This document shows, in pieces, positions 1 to 7,119 of a stretch of 12,895 nucleotides of DNA. The notes beneath the pieces are model-generated. The model saw nothing but the letters and a program-made list of their open reading frames with translations, had not been told where the DNA came from and did not search any database. Numbering within the stretch: the stretch's first letter is position 1; each line of letters starts with the position of its first letter. Origin of the DNA: Promicromonosporaceae bacterium (GTDB lineage: Bacteria; Actinomycetota; Actinomycetes; Actinomycetales; Cellulomonadaceae); contig WQZL01000058.1 in assembly GCA_009780755.1 (NCBI GenBank), positions 1-12,895 of the forward strand. The letters are read 5' to 3'. A program made the position numbers and the translations under genes.

Positions 1-435
1 GGCGAGGTCGGCCCCGGCGGCGGCCCGGCCGGTGACCTCTACATTGAGGTGCGGGTGCGGTCACACGAGACGTTCATCCGCCGCGGTGATGACCTGCACT
101 GCACTATGCAGGTACCGATGACAGCTGCCGTGCTTGGCACCGTCCTCGACCTCGACACCCTCGACGGCATCCAGCAGGTAGACCTGCGCCCCGGTACCCA
201 GCCATCGGCCGTGGTCACGCTGCGCGGCTTAGGCGTGGGCAGGCTGCGTGGCCCGGGACGTGGCGATTTGCATGTCACCGTCGAGGTGGAGATGCCGCAG
301 AATCTCGATGACGAGCAGGCCGACCTGTTGCGCCGCCTGGCGGCGTTGCGCGGCGAGGAACACCCCGAACCCCGCCTGGCCACCATCAACTCTGGCGTCT
401 TTAGTCGCCTGCGGGACAAGCTGGCCGGGAAATAG
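1..435 (+). CDS. dnaJ: Chaperone DnaJ, C-terminal part (5' end outside window)
   Basis: This is the last 144 codons of a DnaJ (Hsp40) co-chaperone, which delivers unfolded proteins to DnaK and stimulates its ATPase. The frame is open from base 1, so the J domain, the Gly-rich linker and the Cys-rich zinc domain lie upstream. What remains is the second C-terminal substrate-binding domain and the dimerisation tail. Family signatures visible here are GDLYIEVRVRSHETFIRRGD, then DDLHC, the TLDGIQQVDLRPGTQ stretch, a glycine-rich LRGPGRGDLHV loop and the actinobacterial-type end FSRLRDKLAGK. The gene stops 2 bp before rsmE. In actinobacteria the copy beside rsmE is normally the hrcA-linked paralogue (dnaJ2 in M. 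tuberculosis), so hrcA is expected just upstream; that is inference, because it is outside the window. Confidence 0.93.
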   Translation, partial: GEVGPGGGPAGDLYIEVRVRSHETFIRRGDDLHCTMQVPMTAAVLGTVLDLDTLDGIQQVDLRPGTQPSAVVTLRGLGVGRLRGPGRGDLHVTVEVEMPQNLDDEQADLLRRLAALRGEEHPEPRLATINSGVFSRLRDKLAGK

Positions 436-437
436 CC

Positions 438-1211
438 ATGACGGCGAAGGTGTTCTTAGGTGATGCGGTTGCAGTCGGGGCGGCCACACCGGGAAGCGCG
501 CTGTTGCTTGACGGATCAGAGGGACGACATGCTGCCGTGGTGCAGCGGATTCGGGTGGGGGAGCAGATCGATGTGGTGGACGGTCTTGGCACGCGTCTGC
601 GGTGTTCGGTAACCGAGGCGGTTGGGCCGACGCTGCGACTCACCGTGGAAACCGCTATGACCGAACCTGTCCCCGAGGTTCGCCTGATGTTGGTGCAGGC
701 TCTTGCCAAGGGTGACCGCGATGAGCAGGCCATCGAGGCCGCCGTGGAATGCGGGGTTGACGCGGTGCTGCCCTGGCAGGCCGAACGCTCGGTGGCCGTG
801 TGGCGCGGGGAGCGCGCCGAGAAATCCCGCCGCAAGTGGGAGGCTGTCGTCAGGGCCGCCGTCAAGCAGTCCCGTCGCGCCTGGTCCCCTCCGGTGGCCG
901 AGGTGATGACCACCCGCCAACTAACCACTCGCGTTCGTAAGGCGGTGGCCACCGGCAGCGTCGCCCTCATCCTCCACGAATCCGCTACCAACCCGTTGCC
1001 GCCGGTTATGCCGCCATCAATAGCTGAGGTGCTAGTGATCGTTGGGCCAGAGGGAGGCATCTCGGAGGCGGAGGTAGCCGCGCTCACCGAGGCCGGAGGG
1101 CAAGCCGTGCACCTTGGCCCGCATGTGATGCGCACCTCCACCGCCGGGCCGGTGGCCATCGCTCTGCTAAGCGAACGTCTCGGCCGCTGGGTATCATCAG
1201 TCCATGAGTGA
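438..1211 (+). CDS. rsmE: 16S rRNA (uracil-1498-N3)-methyltransferase RsmE
   Basis: RsmE methylates N3 of U1498 in 16S rRNA, using S-adenosylmethionine, on the assembled 30S subunit. The 257-residue product has the usual length (about 240-260). Residues 1 to about 75 form the PUA-like RNA-binding domain, containing the SEGRHAAVVQRIRVGE stretch. The rest is the SPOUT trefoil-knot domain, with LVQALAKGDRDEQAIEAAVECGV, the SAM-binding GPEGG (residues 203-207) and the knot motif LGPHVMRTSTA (226-236). That motif is usually LG-R-ILRTETA, so His229 replaces the common Arg. The ATG at 438 lies 2 bp after the dnaJ stop, with a weak GGGAA upstream, and gives a family-typical N-terminus. The 3' end overlaps the next gene by 8 bp, so the two are likely co-translated. 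Confidence 0.95.
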   Translation: MTAKVFLGDAVAVGAATPGSALLLDGSEGRHAAVVQRIRVGEQIDVVDGLGTRLRCSVTEAVGPTLRLTVETAMTEPVPEVRLMLVQALAKGDRDEQAIEAAVECGVDAVLPWQAERSVAVWRGERAEKSRRKWEAVVRAAVKQSRRAWSPPVAEVMTTRQLTTRVRKAVATGSVALILHESATNPLPPVMPPSIAEVLVIVGPEGGISEAEVAALTEAGGQAVHLGPHVMRTSTAGPVAIALLSERLGRWVSSVHE

Positions 1212-1544
1212 TGATTGTCTGTTTTGCAAGATTGTGGCCGGGAGCATCCCCGCCGATGTGGTCGCGTCCACGGATCGGGTACTCGCCTTTCGTGACATCA
1301 GCCCGCAGGCGCCCGTACATGTGATTGTTATCCCGAGGGAACATCACGGCGACGTCTCCACTCTTGCCGCCGCCGACGCGGCCCTGCTGGCTGAGGTGGT
1401 TGAGGTGGCCGACGTCGCTGCCACCGAGTTGGCCGATGGCCAATACCGGCTGATCTTCAACAACGGCCCCCGCGCCGGGCAGTCCATCTTCCACGTTCAC
1501 GCTCACGTCATCGGCGGCACTCAACTCGGCTGGACGCCTGCTTA

Positions 1545-1545
<1 letters not shown>
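1204..1545 (+). CDS. HIT-family (Hint-like) nucleotide hydrolase
   Basis: This is a 113-residue histidine-triad protein, the normal size for the Hint branch, whose members hydrolyse nucleoside phosphoramidates and aminoacyl-adenylates in the cytosol. The triad is H97-V-H99-A-H101-V-I; the middle histidine is the expected nucleophile. The N-terminus carries CLFCKI (Cys5 and Cys8), which in this subfamily pairs with histidines to bind zinc. FNNGPRAGQSIFHVHAHVIGG is the conserved substrate loop leading into the triad. The exact substrate cannot be read from the sequence. The start codon lies inside the end of rsmE and the stop codon overlaps the phoH start (TAATG), so it is embedded in the ribosome-maturation operon. 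A GTP- or nucleotide-housekeeping role there is inference only. Confidence 0.95.
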
Positions 1546-2527
<982 letters not shown>

Positions 2528-2531
<4 letters not shown>

Positions 2532-2980
2532 TCGAAGTCAGCAACGATTCCGGCATTGAGGTATCCGACCTGGACGAGTTTTCGGCGCTGGCTCGGTACG
2601 TACTGGCCGAAATGCGAGTAGACCCGCGCTCCGAACTATCCGTCACCTTGGTAGATGTGACCACGATGACGGAGCTACATGTGCGCTGGCTGGACGAACC
2701 CGGCCCCACCGACGTGATGAGTTTTCCGATGGACGAGCTGCGTCCCGGTACGGCCGCAGCCCTGAGCGGCCCCGGAATGCTGGGTGATGTGGTGCTTTGC
2801 CCCGAGGTGGCCGCGCGGCAGGCCAAAGTGGCCGGGCATTCCGCACTGGAAGAGATGCTGCTGCTCACCGCCCACTCCATCTTGCACCTGCTCGGTTACG
2901 ACCACGCCACGCCGGACGAAGAAGCCGAAATGTTCGCCCTCCAGCGCAACCTCTTGCTCAACTACTTAGGCTCCAGATGA
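2528..2980 (+). CDS. ybeY: Endoribonuclease YbeY (16S rRNA maturation and ribosome quality control)
   Basis: YbeY is a single-strand-specific metallo-endoribonuclease needed for 16S rRNA 3'-end maturation and 70S quality control. The product is 150 residues, normal for the family. The zinc-binding signature is intact: H116-SIL-H120-LLG-Y-D-H126 (HxxxHxxGxxH). The upstream block LDEPGPTDVMSFPMDEL is the actinobacterial form of the conserved substrate-groove motif, and ML-GDVVLCPEVA follows it. The start is GTG, chosen because it overlaps the phoH stop as GTGA and gives an N-terminus (MIEVSNDSGIEVS) that aligns with M. tuberculosis YbeY. The stop overlaps the next start as ATGA. Linkage to phoH on one side and era on the other places it in a ribosome-assembly cassette. 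Confidence 0.96.
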
Positions 2981-4269
2981 TTGCGATTCTGCTGGTGCTG
3001 GTTGTGTCCGGTTTTACCTTGGCCGGATTGTTGTCGGCGGGGGAGGCGGCGGTGTTGCGCGTCACCAAGACATCGCTGGCAGATGCGTTCGCGGAGGCTA
3101 AGCGCGGCGCCGGACTGAAGGCCGAAACCCGCGCTAACCGAGCCAAGGCCGCCCTAGCGCTCGCGCAGCACCCCGCGGTTACGGTTGCCGCCATAGCCGT
3201 CGTGCGCATCGCTGCGCAGCTAGTGGCCATCGGCGCGCTTACGCTGCTGCTTGACGGCTTGATAGACGATCAGGCATGGGAGGCGCTGCCCGCGCTGCTG
3301 GTGATCGGTCTGCTTGCCGGCCTGCTGCTGGCTCGGTGGAGTCCGCGTGGGCTTGGCCACAAACGCCCGGTGTCAATGCTGCTATCGCTGTCGGCGCTGC
3401 TTACCGCAACCTGTCGTCTCACCGGCTGGGCCGTCCGTCGCCCCGTAAGCTCCGAGACTCTTCCGCATGACGCCGCCACGGAGGTCGAATTGCGCGATCT
3501 GGTGGATCGGGTCGAGGAGTCCGAGGTGCTGGCCGAAGATGATCGGGAGCTGCTTCGTTCGGCCGCCGAGCTTGGCGGCACGCTCACCCGCGAGGTGATG
3601 GTGCCGCGCACCGACATCGTCACCGCTAGCGCCGAGCTGTCGCTGAGCGGGACGCTGCGGTTATTCCTGCGTTCGGGGTTCTCCCGCGTCCCGGTAATCG
3701 GCGGCTCTGTGGATGATCTGCGCGGCATCGCCTATCTAAAGGACGTGGCCCGACACATTGATGAGGATGCCGCAGCTGCCGAGCGTCCCATTTCCGATTT
3801 CGCCCGCGCCGTCGTCTACGTTCCAGAATCCAAACCCATCGATGATCTGCTGCGCGAGATGCAGGCCAAGGCCACGCATGTCGCCATCGTCATTGATGAG
3901 TACGGGGGAGTGGCCGGGCTGGTCACTGTCGAGGATGTACTCGAAGAACTCGTCGGAGAGCTGGTAGATGAACACGATCACATCCAGGAGATCGTTTCGG
4001 AGCAGGTGGCCGACGGGGTATTTCGGGTCTCGGCCCGTCTGCCGGTGGATGAACTGGGCGACCTGTTTAACCTGCGCTTTGACGACGATGAAATTGATAC
4101 GGCTGGCGGCCTGCTAGCCAAGGCGTTGGGTAAGGTTCCACTGGTGGGATCGCAGGCCGACATTGGCGGCCTACACTTGTTAGCCGAAACTATTGAAGGT
4201 CGCCGCAAACAGGTAGCCACCATCCTGGTCTCCCTGACCACCCCGCTCGACGACAAGGACACCGAATGA
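2977..4269 (+). CDS. CNNM/CorC-type membrane protein with CBS pair (HlyC/CorC family)
   Basis: The protein has 430 residues. An N-terminal CNNM (DUF21) membrane domain has four hydrophobic stretches near residues 2-22, 67-92, 103-120 and 132-152. A cytosolic CBS pair follows, opening with LTREVMVPRTDIV (Met208-Pro210) and containing VIDEYGGVAGLVTVEDVLEE (Asp307, Glu308). The final ~80 residues form a transporter-associated CorC/HlyC domain. Members are linked to Mg2+/Co2+ homeostasis; CBS pairs sense adenine nucleotides. The substrate here is not proven. The start is the ATG at 2977, overlapping the ybeY stop as ATGA and beginning directly with the first helix. A longer reading frame from 2797 would run inside ybeY and prepend a non-hydrophobic Arg-rich segment, so it is rejected. 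The ybeY-CNNM/CorC-era order is conserved in actinobacteria. Confidence 0.92.
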   Translation: MIAILLVLVVSGFTLAGLLSAGEAAVLRVTKTSLADAFAEAKRGAGLKAETRANRAKAALALAQHPAVTVAAIAVVRIAAQLVAIGALTLLLDGLIDDQAWEALPALLVIGLLAGLLLARWSPRGLGHKRPVSMLLSLSALLTATCRLTGWAVRRPVSSETLPHDAATEVELRDLVDRVEESEVLAEDDRELLRSAAELGGTLTREVMVPRTDIVTASAELSLSGTLRLFLRSGFSRVPVIGGSVDDLRGIAYLKDVARHIDEDAAAAERPISDFARAVVYVPESKPIDDLLREMQAKATHVAIVIDEYGGVAGLVTVEDVLEELVGELVDEHDHIQEIVSEQVADGVFRVSARLPVDELGDLFNLRFDDDEIDTAGGLLAKALGKVPLVGSQADIGGLHLLAETIEGRRKQVATILVSLTTPLDDKDTE

Positions 4270-4310
4270 AAGCCCGTACCCGCCTGATCGCTTCGATGAG
4301 GCGGAAGTAG
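4266..4310 (+). other. Possible 14-codon coupled micro-ORF in the spacer before era
   Basis: An ATG at 4266 overlaps the preceding stop codon as ATGA and opens a 14-codon basic frame (MKARTRLIASMRRK) ending at TAG 4308-4310. The overlap is the same coupling type used at the previous junctions. It may be chance, a translated short peptide, or the remnant of a gene lost between the CorC-type gene and era. The rest of the 101-bp spacer (4311-4370) is an AT-rich patch with a T6 run at 4347-4352 and no convincing hairpin or promoter. Confidence 0.15.
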
Positions 4311-4359
4311 ATCAGGACTTCACCCTCGTAATGTTTGACTTAATAGTTTTTTAGGTACT

Positions 4360-4365
4360 AGGAGG
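4360..4365 (+). promoter_or_regulatory. Strong Shine-Dalgarno of era
   Basis: AGGAGG, a full anti-SD match, lies 5 nt before the ATG at 4371. It is the strongest ribosome binding site in the window and fixes the era start. It contrasts with the coupled starts upstream and the SD-less starts downstream. Confidence 0.8.
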
Positions 4366-4370
4366 CTTCC

Positions 4371-5342
4371 ATGACCGCCATTGCGCACCGTTCTGGGTTT
4401 GCTTGTTTTGTGGGGCGGCCCAATGTGGGCAAGTCCACGTTGACCAATGCCCTGGTGGGGGAGAAGGTCGCGATCATGTCGGCTCGCCCGCAGACCACGC
4501 GTCACACCATTCGCGGCATTGTGCACCGCGAGGATGCCCAACTGATCCTGGTGGATACCCCCGGCCTGCATCGGCCACGTACGCTGCTGGGGCAGCGGCT
4601 CAACGATCTGGTGCGGGACACGCTCGGCGAGGTGGACGTGATCGCATTCTGCCTGCCCGCCGACCAAAAGATCGGGCCGGGCGACCGGTTCATCGCCTCC
4701 CAACTGGCCTCGCTGATGACTGGCCGAAGGGCCAAGCCCGTCGTCGCCGTAGTTACCAAGGCCGACCTGGTGGATCGTGCCGCGCTCACCGAACACCTGA
4801 TCGCGGTGGATCAGCTCGGCCAGGAGATCACCACATCGGTGGTTGAGCCTGTCGAAACCGGCTGGGCCGCCATCGTGCCCGTCTCGGCCAAGGGCGGCTA
4901 TCAGGTGGACACTCTCGCCGACGTGCTGGTCTCATTCCTGCCCGAAGGCCCGGTGCTTTACCCAGACGGAGAACTCACCGATGAACCCGAACAGGTGATG
5001 GTGGCCGAGCTGGTGCGCGAGGCCGCGCTGGAGGGCGTGCGCGACGAACTGCCGCATTCGCTGGCTGTTGTGGTTGAGGAGATCGTCGAGCGCGAAGATA
5101 GCGGCGACCCTTCGACGGGCAAGCCGCCGCTGCTTGATGTGCGCGTCAACCTTTACGTGGAGCGCAGCTCACAAAAGGCCATCATCATCGGCAAGGGCGG
5201 CTCACGGTTGCGAGAGGTAGGCACTAAGGCTCGCCAGGGCATCGAGGCCTTGCTCGGCACCCGCGTCTACCTGGACCTGCATGTGAAGGTTGCCCGCGAC
5301 TGGCAACGCGACCCCAAACAACTCCGTAAACTCGGGTTTTAA
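4371..5342 (+). CDS. era: GTPase Era (30S subunit assembly)
   Basis: Era is a Ras-like GTPase with a C-terminal KH domain that binds the 3' end of 16S rRNA and times late 30S assembly. G1 is GRPNVGKST (15-23), the G2/switch I region is ARPQTTRHT (38-46), G3 is DTPG (62-65), G4 is TKAD (129-132, with Thr where NKxD has Asn) and G5 is SAK (172-174). The KH loop GKGG is at 274-277, followed by the family ending ...RDPKQLRKLGF. At 323 residues it is slightly longer than the usual ~300. The extra length lies partly between G4 and G5 (SVVEPVETG, 156-164), where the DNA looks like an inserted dispersed repeat, and partly before the KH domain (about 244-253). No catalytic motif is damaged. A terminal TAA is followed by a 123-bp spacer. 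Confidence 0.96.
   Translation: MTAIAHRSGFACFVGRPNVGKSTLTNALVGEKVAIMSARPQTTRHTIRGIVHREDAQLILVDTPGLHRPRTLLGQRLNDLVRDTLGEVDVIAFCLPADQKIGPGDRFIASQLASLMTGRRAKPVVAVVTKADLVDRAALTEHLIAVDQLGQEITTSVVEPVETGWAAIVPVSAKGGYQVDTLADVLVSFLPEGPVLYPDGELTDEPEQVMVAELVREAALEGVRDELPHSLAVVVEEIVEREDSGDPSTGKPPLLDVRVNLYVERSSQKAIIIGKGGSRLREVGTKARQGIEALLGTRVYLDLHVKVARDWQRDPKQLRKLGF
4838..4860 (+). repeat. REP-like imperfect palindrome inside era
   Basis: The 19-mer at 4841-4859 is an imperfect palindrome with GGTT/AACC ends. On the opposite strand it reads with the core TTCGACAGGCTCA. From memory, this core is a very abundant dispersed repeat in several actinobacterial genomes, where it is often translated as VVEPVET. 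Here it is read in frame as exactly that peptide, between G4 and G5 of Era. Only one clear copy is visible in this window, so its repetitive nature here rests on recollection. Confidence 0.5.
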
Positions 5343-5346
5343 CTAC

Positions 5347-5372
5347 CTCCCGTTGGATTGGGCAATTGGGAG
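5347..5372 (+). terminator. Weak candidate hairpin after era
   Basis: Five base pairs CTCCC/GGGAG (5347-5351 with 5368-5372) start 4 bp after the era stop. A further TTG/CAA pairing inside closes a 7-8 nt loop. There is no T run, and the interrupted stem is weak, so this could easily be chance. It is the only hairpin-like structure in the era-hydrolase spacer. Confidence 0.2.
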
Positions 5373-5452
5373 ATGGCACCGTCGCCAACACGACAAATGC
5401 TCGAACAGGCGGTTGGGGGGAGGCTGGGGGGATTAGTTTTGGTGTGAGCGGG

Positions 5453-5458
5453 TATTCT
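5453..5458 (+). promoter_or_regulatory. -10 element of a leaderless promoter for the hydrolase gene
   Basis: TATTCT matches the actinobacterial TAnnnT -10 consensus. Its end is 7 nt before the GTG at 5466, so transcription should start at or next to the start codon. No Shine-Dalgarno lies in between. No good -35 is visible at 17-18 bp upstream. Confidence 0.55.
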
Positions 5459-5465
5459 CTATCTC

Positions 5466-7070
5466 GTGTTTTGGCGGCTTGTTGGTACTAGCGCGGCGAT
5501 CCTGGGGGGTCTCGCGCTGCTTGGCACGCTCGCCGGACCGCCCTGGAACCCCGAACCGGTGCGTGACCATCTGGTCTCCGAGACGGCGGATACCAGCATC
5601 GGCAACACACAGGCGGGCATCCGCAGGGGGCGAATTCACGAGGTTGGCACCTTCGCGGTGCGCACCACCGAGGTGACCATCCGACTCGACGGTTATGTCG
5701 TCAGCGGCCTGCTGCGGGAACCAATTGGTGCCGGGGACGCCCTGCTAGGCATTACTTTCGTTCACGGGGCCGGCACCGGCCGGGCCGATGAGGCATTCAT
5801 AGAGCAGGCCGAACAGCTGACCTCGGCAGGCATCGTCACCCTCGTACCCGACAAGCGACTCGACAACTACTCGATTTGGCATCGCGACTATGAGGCGATG
5901 GCCTATGACTACCTGCACTCAGTTGAGTTTCTGCGCCGGGTTGAGGGAGTAGACCCGGCCAGAGTTGGTGTCTACGGCGAATCCGAGGGCACCTGGATCG
6001 TGCCCGTCATGCAGGCCAAAGACCCACGCATCGCCTTTACCGTGTTAGCCTCCGCGCCGGTGGTTGAGCCGCGCGCTCAGGCCGCCTTCGCGGTGGACAA
6101 CTACCTGCGCACCGCCAACGTCCCCGATCAGGTGTTTCGCGCCATCCCGCGCGCGCTGGGTATTCCTTTCCCCCTGGGAATCCTCGACTACGCCGACTTC
6201 GATGTGGTGCCGTGGCTGCGGCAACAATCCGCGCCCCTGCTGGTGGTATATGGCGCCACTGACCCCTCCATGCCCATCGATCAGGGCGCCCGCGTCATCA
6301 TTGCCGAGACCGCCATCGGTGGTCGTGATGCCCCCGTGACGGTCAGGTTCTACGACGGGGCCGATCACGGGCTGCGGGTAGATGGTCTGGTGGTACCCGA
6401 GCTATCCCGCGACATTGCCGCCTGGGCGCAGGGCTTGCCGGAGACGGCTGCCGCCTCGCCGCGCGTCGCTGGCGCTCAGCCCGAGCAGGTATATGTGGCC
6501 TCCTCCGTGCCCAGCCCGGTCTGGTGGCTTAACGGCAATGTCGTGTTTGGCTCGGTGCTGGCCGGAATTATCCTGCTACTGCTGGGGCCAATCATCTGGA
6601 TGGTAGTTGGCATCCGGCGGCGCATGGCGGTAAAGCGCAGCGAGCTGCCCGTCGAGTACCAACCGGCCAAGTTGGCCCGCGGTGTCCCGCTAATGCTGAT
6701 CGGCCTGGCCATCGGGTCGGTGACGACGCTGGTGGCCCTGGTGGCCTATATCATCGTCGTGGCCGGGCTGGCCTTGAGCTTTGAACAGGACACGCTGCGG
6801 GTTCACGGCGGCTGGGTTGGCGTTCGCGTACTGGGTGCCATTGCCGTAGTTTTCCTGGCCCTGCTGGTGAATCGAGCGCGCGGAGTGCGAGATGACAACC
6901 ACTGCGAGTGTTGCCAGGGTAGCGGAGTCGGCCTCGAAACTGAGACCGGGGAGGGCGCCCTCGTGTTGCACGGTTGGCCCGCCCATTTCACTTTGTGGAC
7001 CGTGATGATGGGTTCAACGGTGCTGCTGCTGTGGCTCGCCTACTGGGGAGTCTTCCAGTTGGGCATCTAG
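5466..7070 (+). CDS. Membrane-anchored alpha/beta hydrolase with multi-pass C-terminal domain
   Basis: This 534-residue protein starts at a GTG supported by the -10 element 7 nt upstream. Residues 5-23 form a signal-anchor helix. Residues about 65-325 are an alpha/beta hydrolase of the S9/dienelactone-hydrolase-like type: oxyanion strand VHGAG (99-103), nucleophile elbow G171-E-S173-E-G175, acid Asp266 in YGATDP, and His301 in GADHG. The triad is complete. Four more helices follow, near 359-381, 407-436, 451-468 and 508-530. Arg/Lys-rich loops after the second and fourth helices suit the cytosol, which puts the hydrolase domain outside the membrane. The last cytosolic loop has a His-Cys-Glu-Cys-Cys cluster (479-483). 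The substrate is unknown; esterase or peptidase are both possible. It lies 49 bp before the next gene and may share its transcript. Confidence 0.8.
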   Translation: MFWRLVGTSAAILGGLALLGTLAGPPWNPEPVRDHLVSETADTSIGNTQAGIRRGRIHEVGTFAVRTTEVTIRLDGYVVSGLLREPIGAGDALLGITFVHGAGTGRADEAFIEQAEQLTSAGIVTLVPDKRLDNYSIWHRDYEAMAYDYLHSVEFLRRVEGVDPARVGVYGESEGTWIVPVMQAKDPRIAFTVLASAPVVEPRAQAAFAVDNYLRTANVPDQVFRAIPRALGIPFPLGILDYADFDVVPWLRQQSAPLLVVYGATDPSMPIDQGARVIIAETAIGGRDAPVTVRFYDGADHGLRVDGLVVPELSRDIAAWAQGLPETAAASPRVAGAQPEQVYVASSVPSPVWWLNGNVVFGSVLAGIILLLLGPIIWMVVGIRRRMAVKRSELPVEYQPAKLARGVPLMLIGLAIGSVTTLVALVAYIIVVAGLALSFEQDTLRVHGGWVGVRVLGAIAVVFLALLVNRARGVRDDNHCECCQGSGVGLETETGEGALVLHGWPAHFTLWTVMMGSTVLLLWLAYWGVFQLGI

Positions 7071-7119
7071 TGCGCGTGGCGCCCGGCTTCTTTACCTGTT
7101 CCTTTGGTTGAATTGGGCT

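Noticed and set aside
401..1159. 252-codon open frame on the - strand opposite rsmE
   Set aside because: Low-complexity Ser/Thr/Arg-rich translation typical of the antisense of a GC-rich gene; rsmE is unambiguous.
2797..2976. Longer reading frame extending the CorC-type gene 60 codons upstream
   Set aside because: It lies wholly inside ybeY, adds an Arg-rich non-membrane segment, and the ATG at 2977 has the ATGA overlap and begins directly with the first helix.
4347..4352. T6 run before era as an intrinsic terminator
   Set aside because: The only nearby stem (GAAGT/ACTTC, 4304-4321) is weak and ends 25 bp before the T run, so it does not form a terminator.
6059..6070. GGTGGTTGAGCC in the hydrolase gene, identical to 12 bases of the era repeat
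   Set aside because: The match stops before the palindrome's second arm and the residues (VVEPRAQ) fit a normal region after the nucleophile; a 12-base match in similar codon context can be chance.
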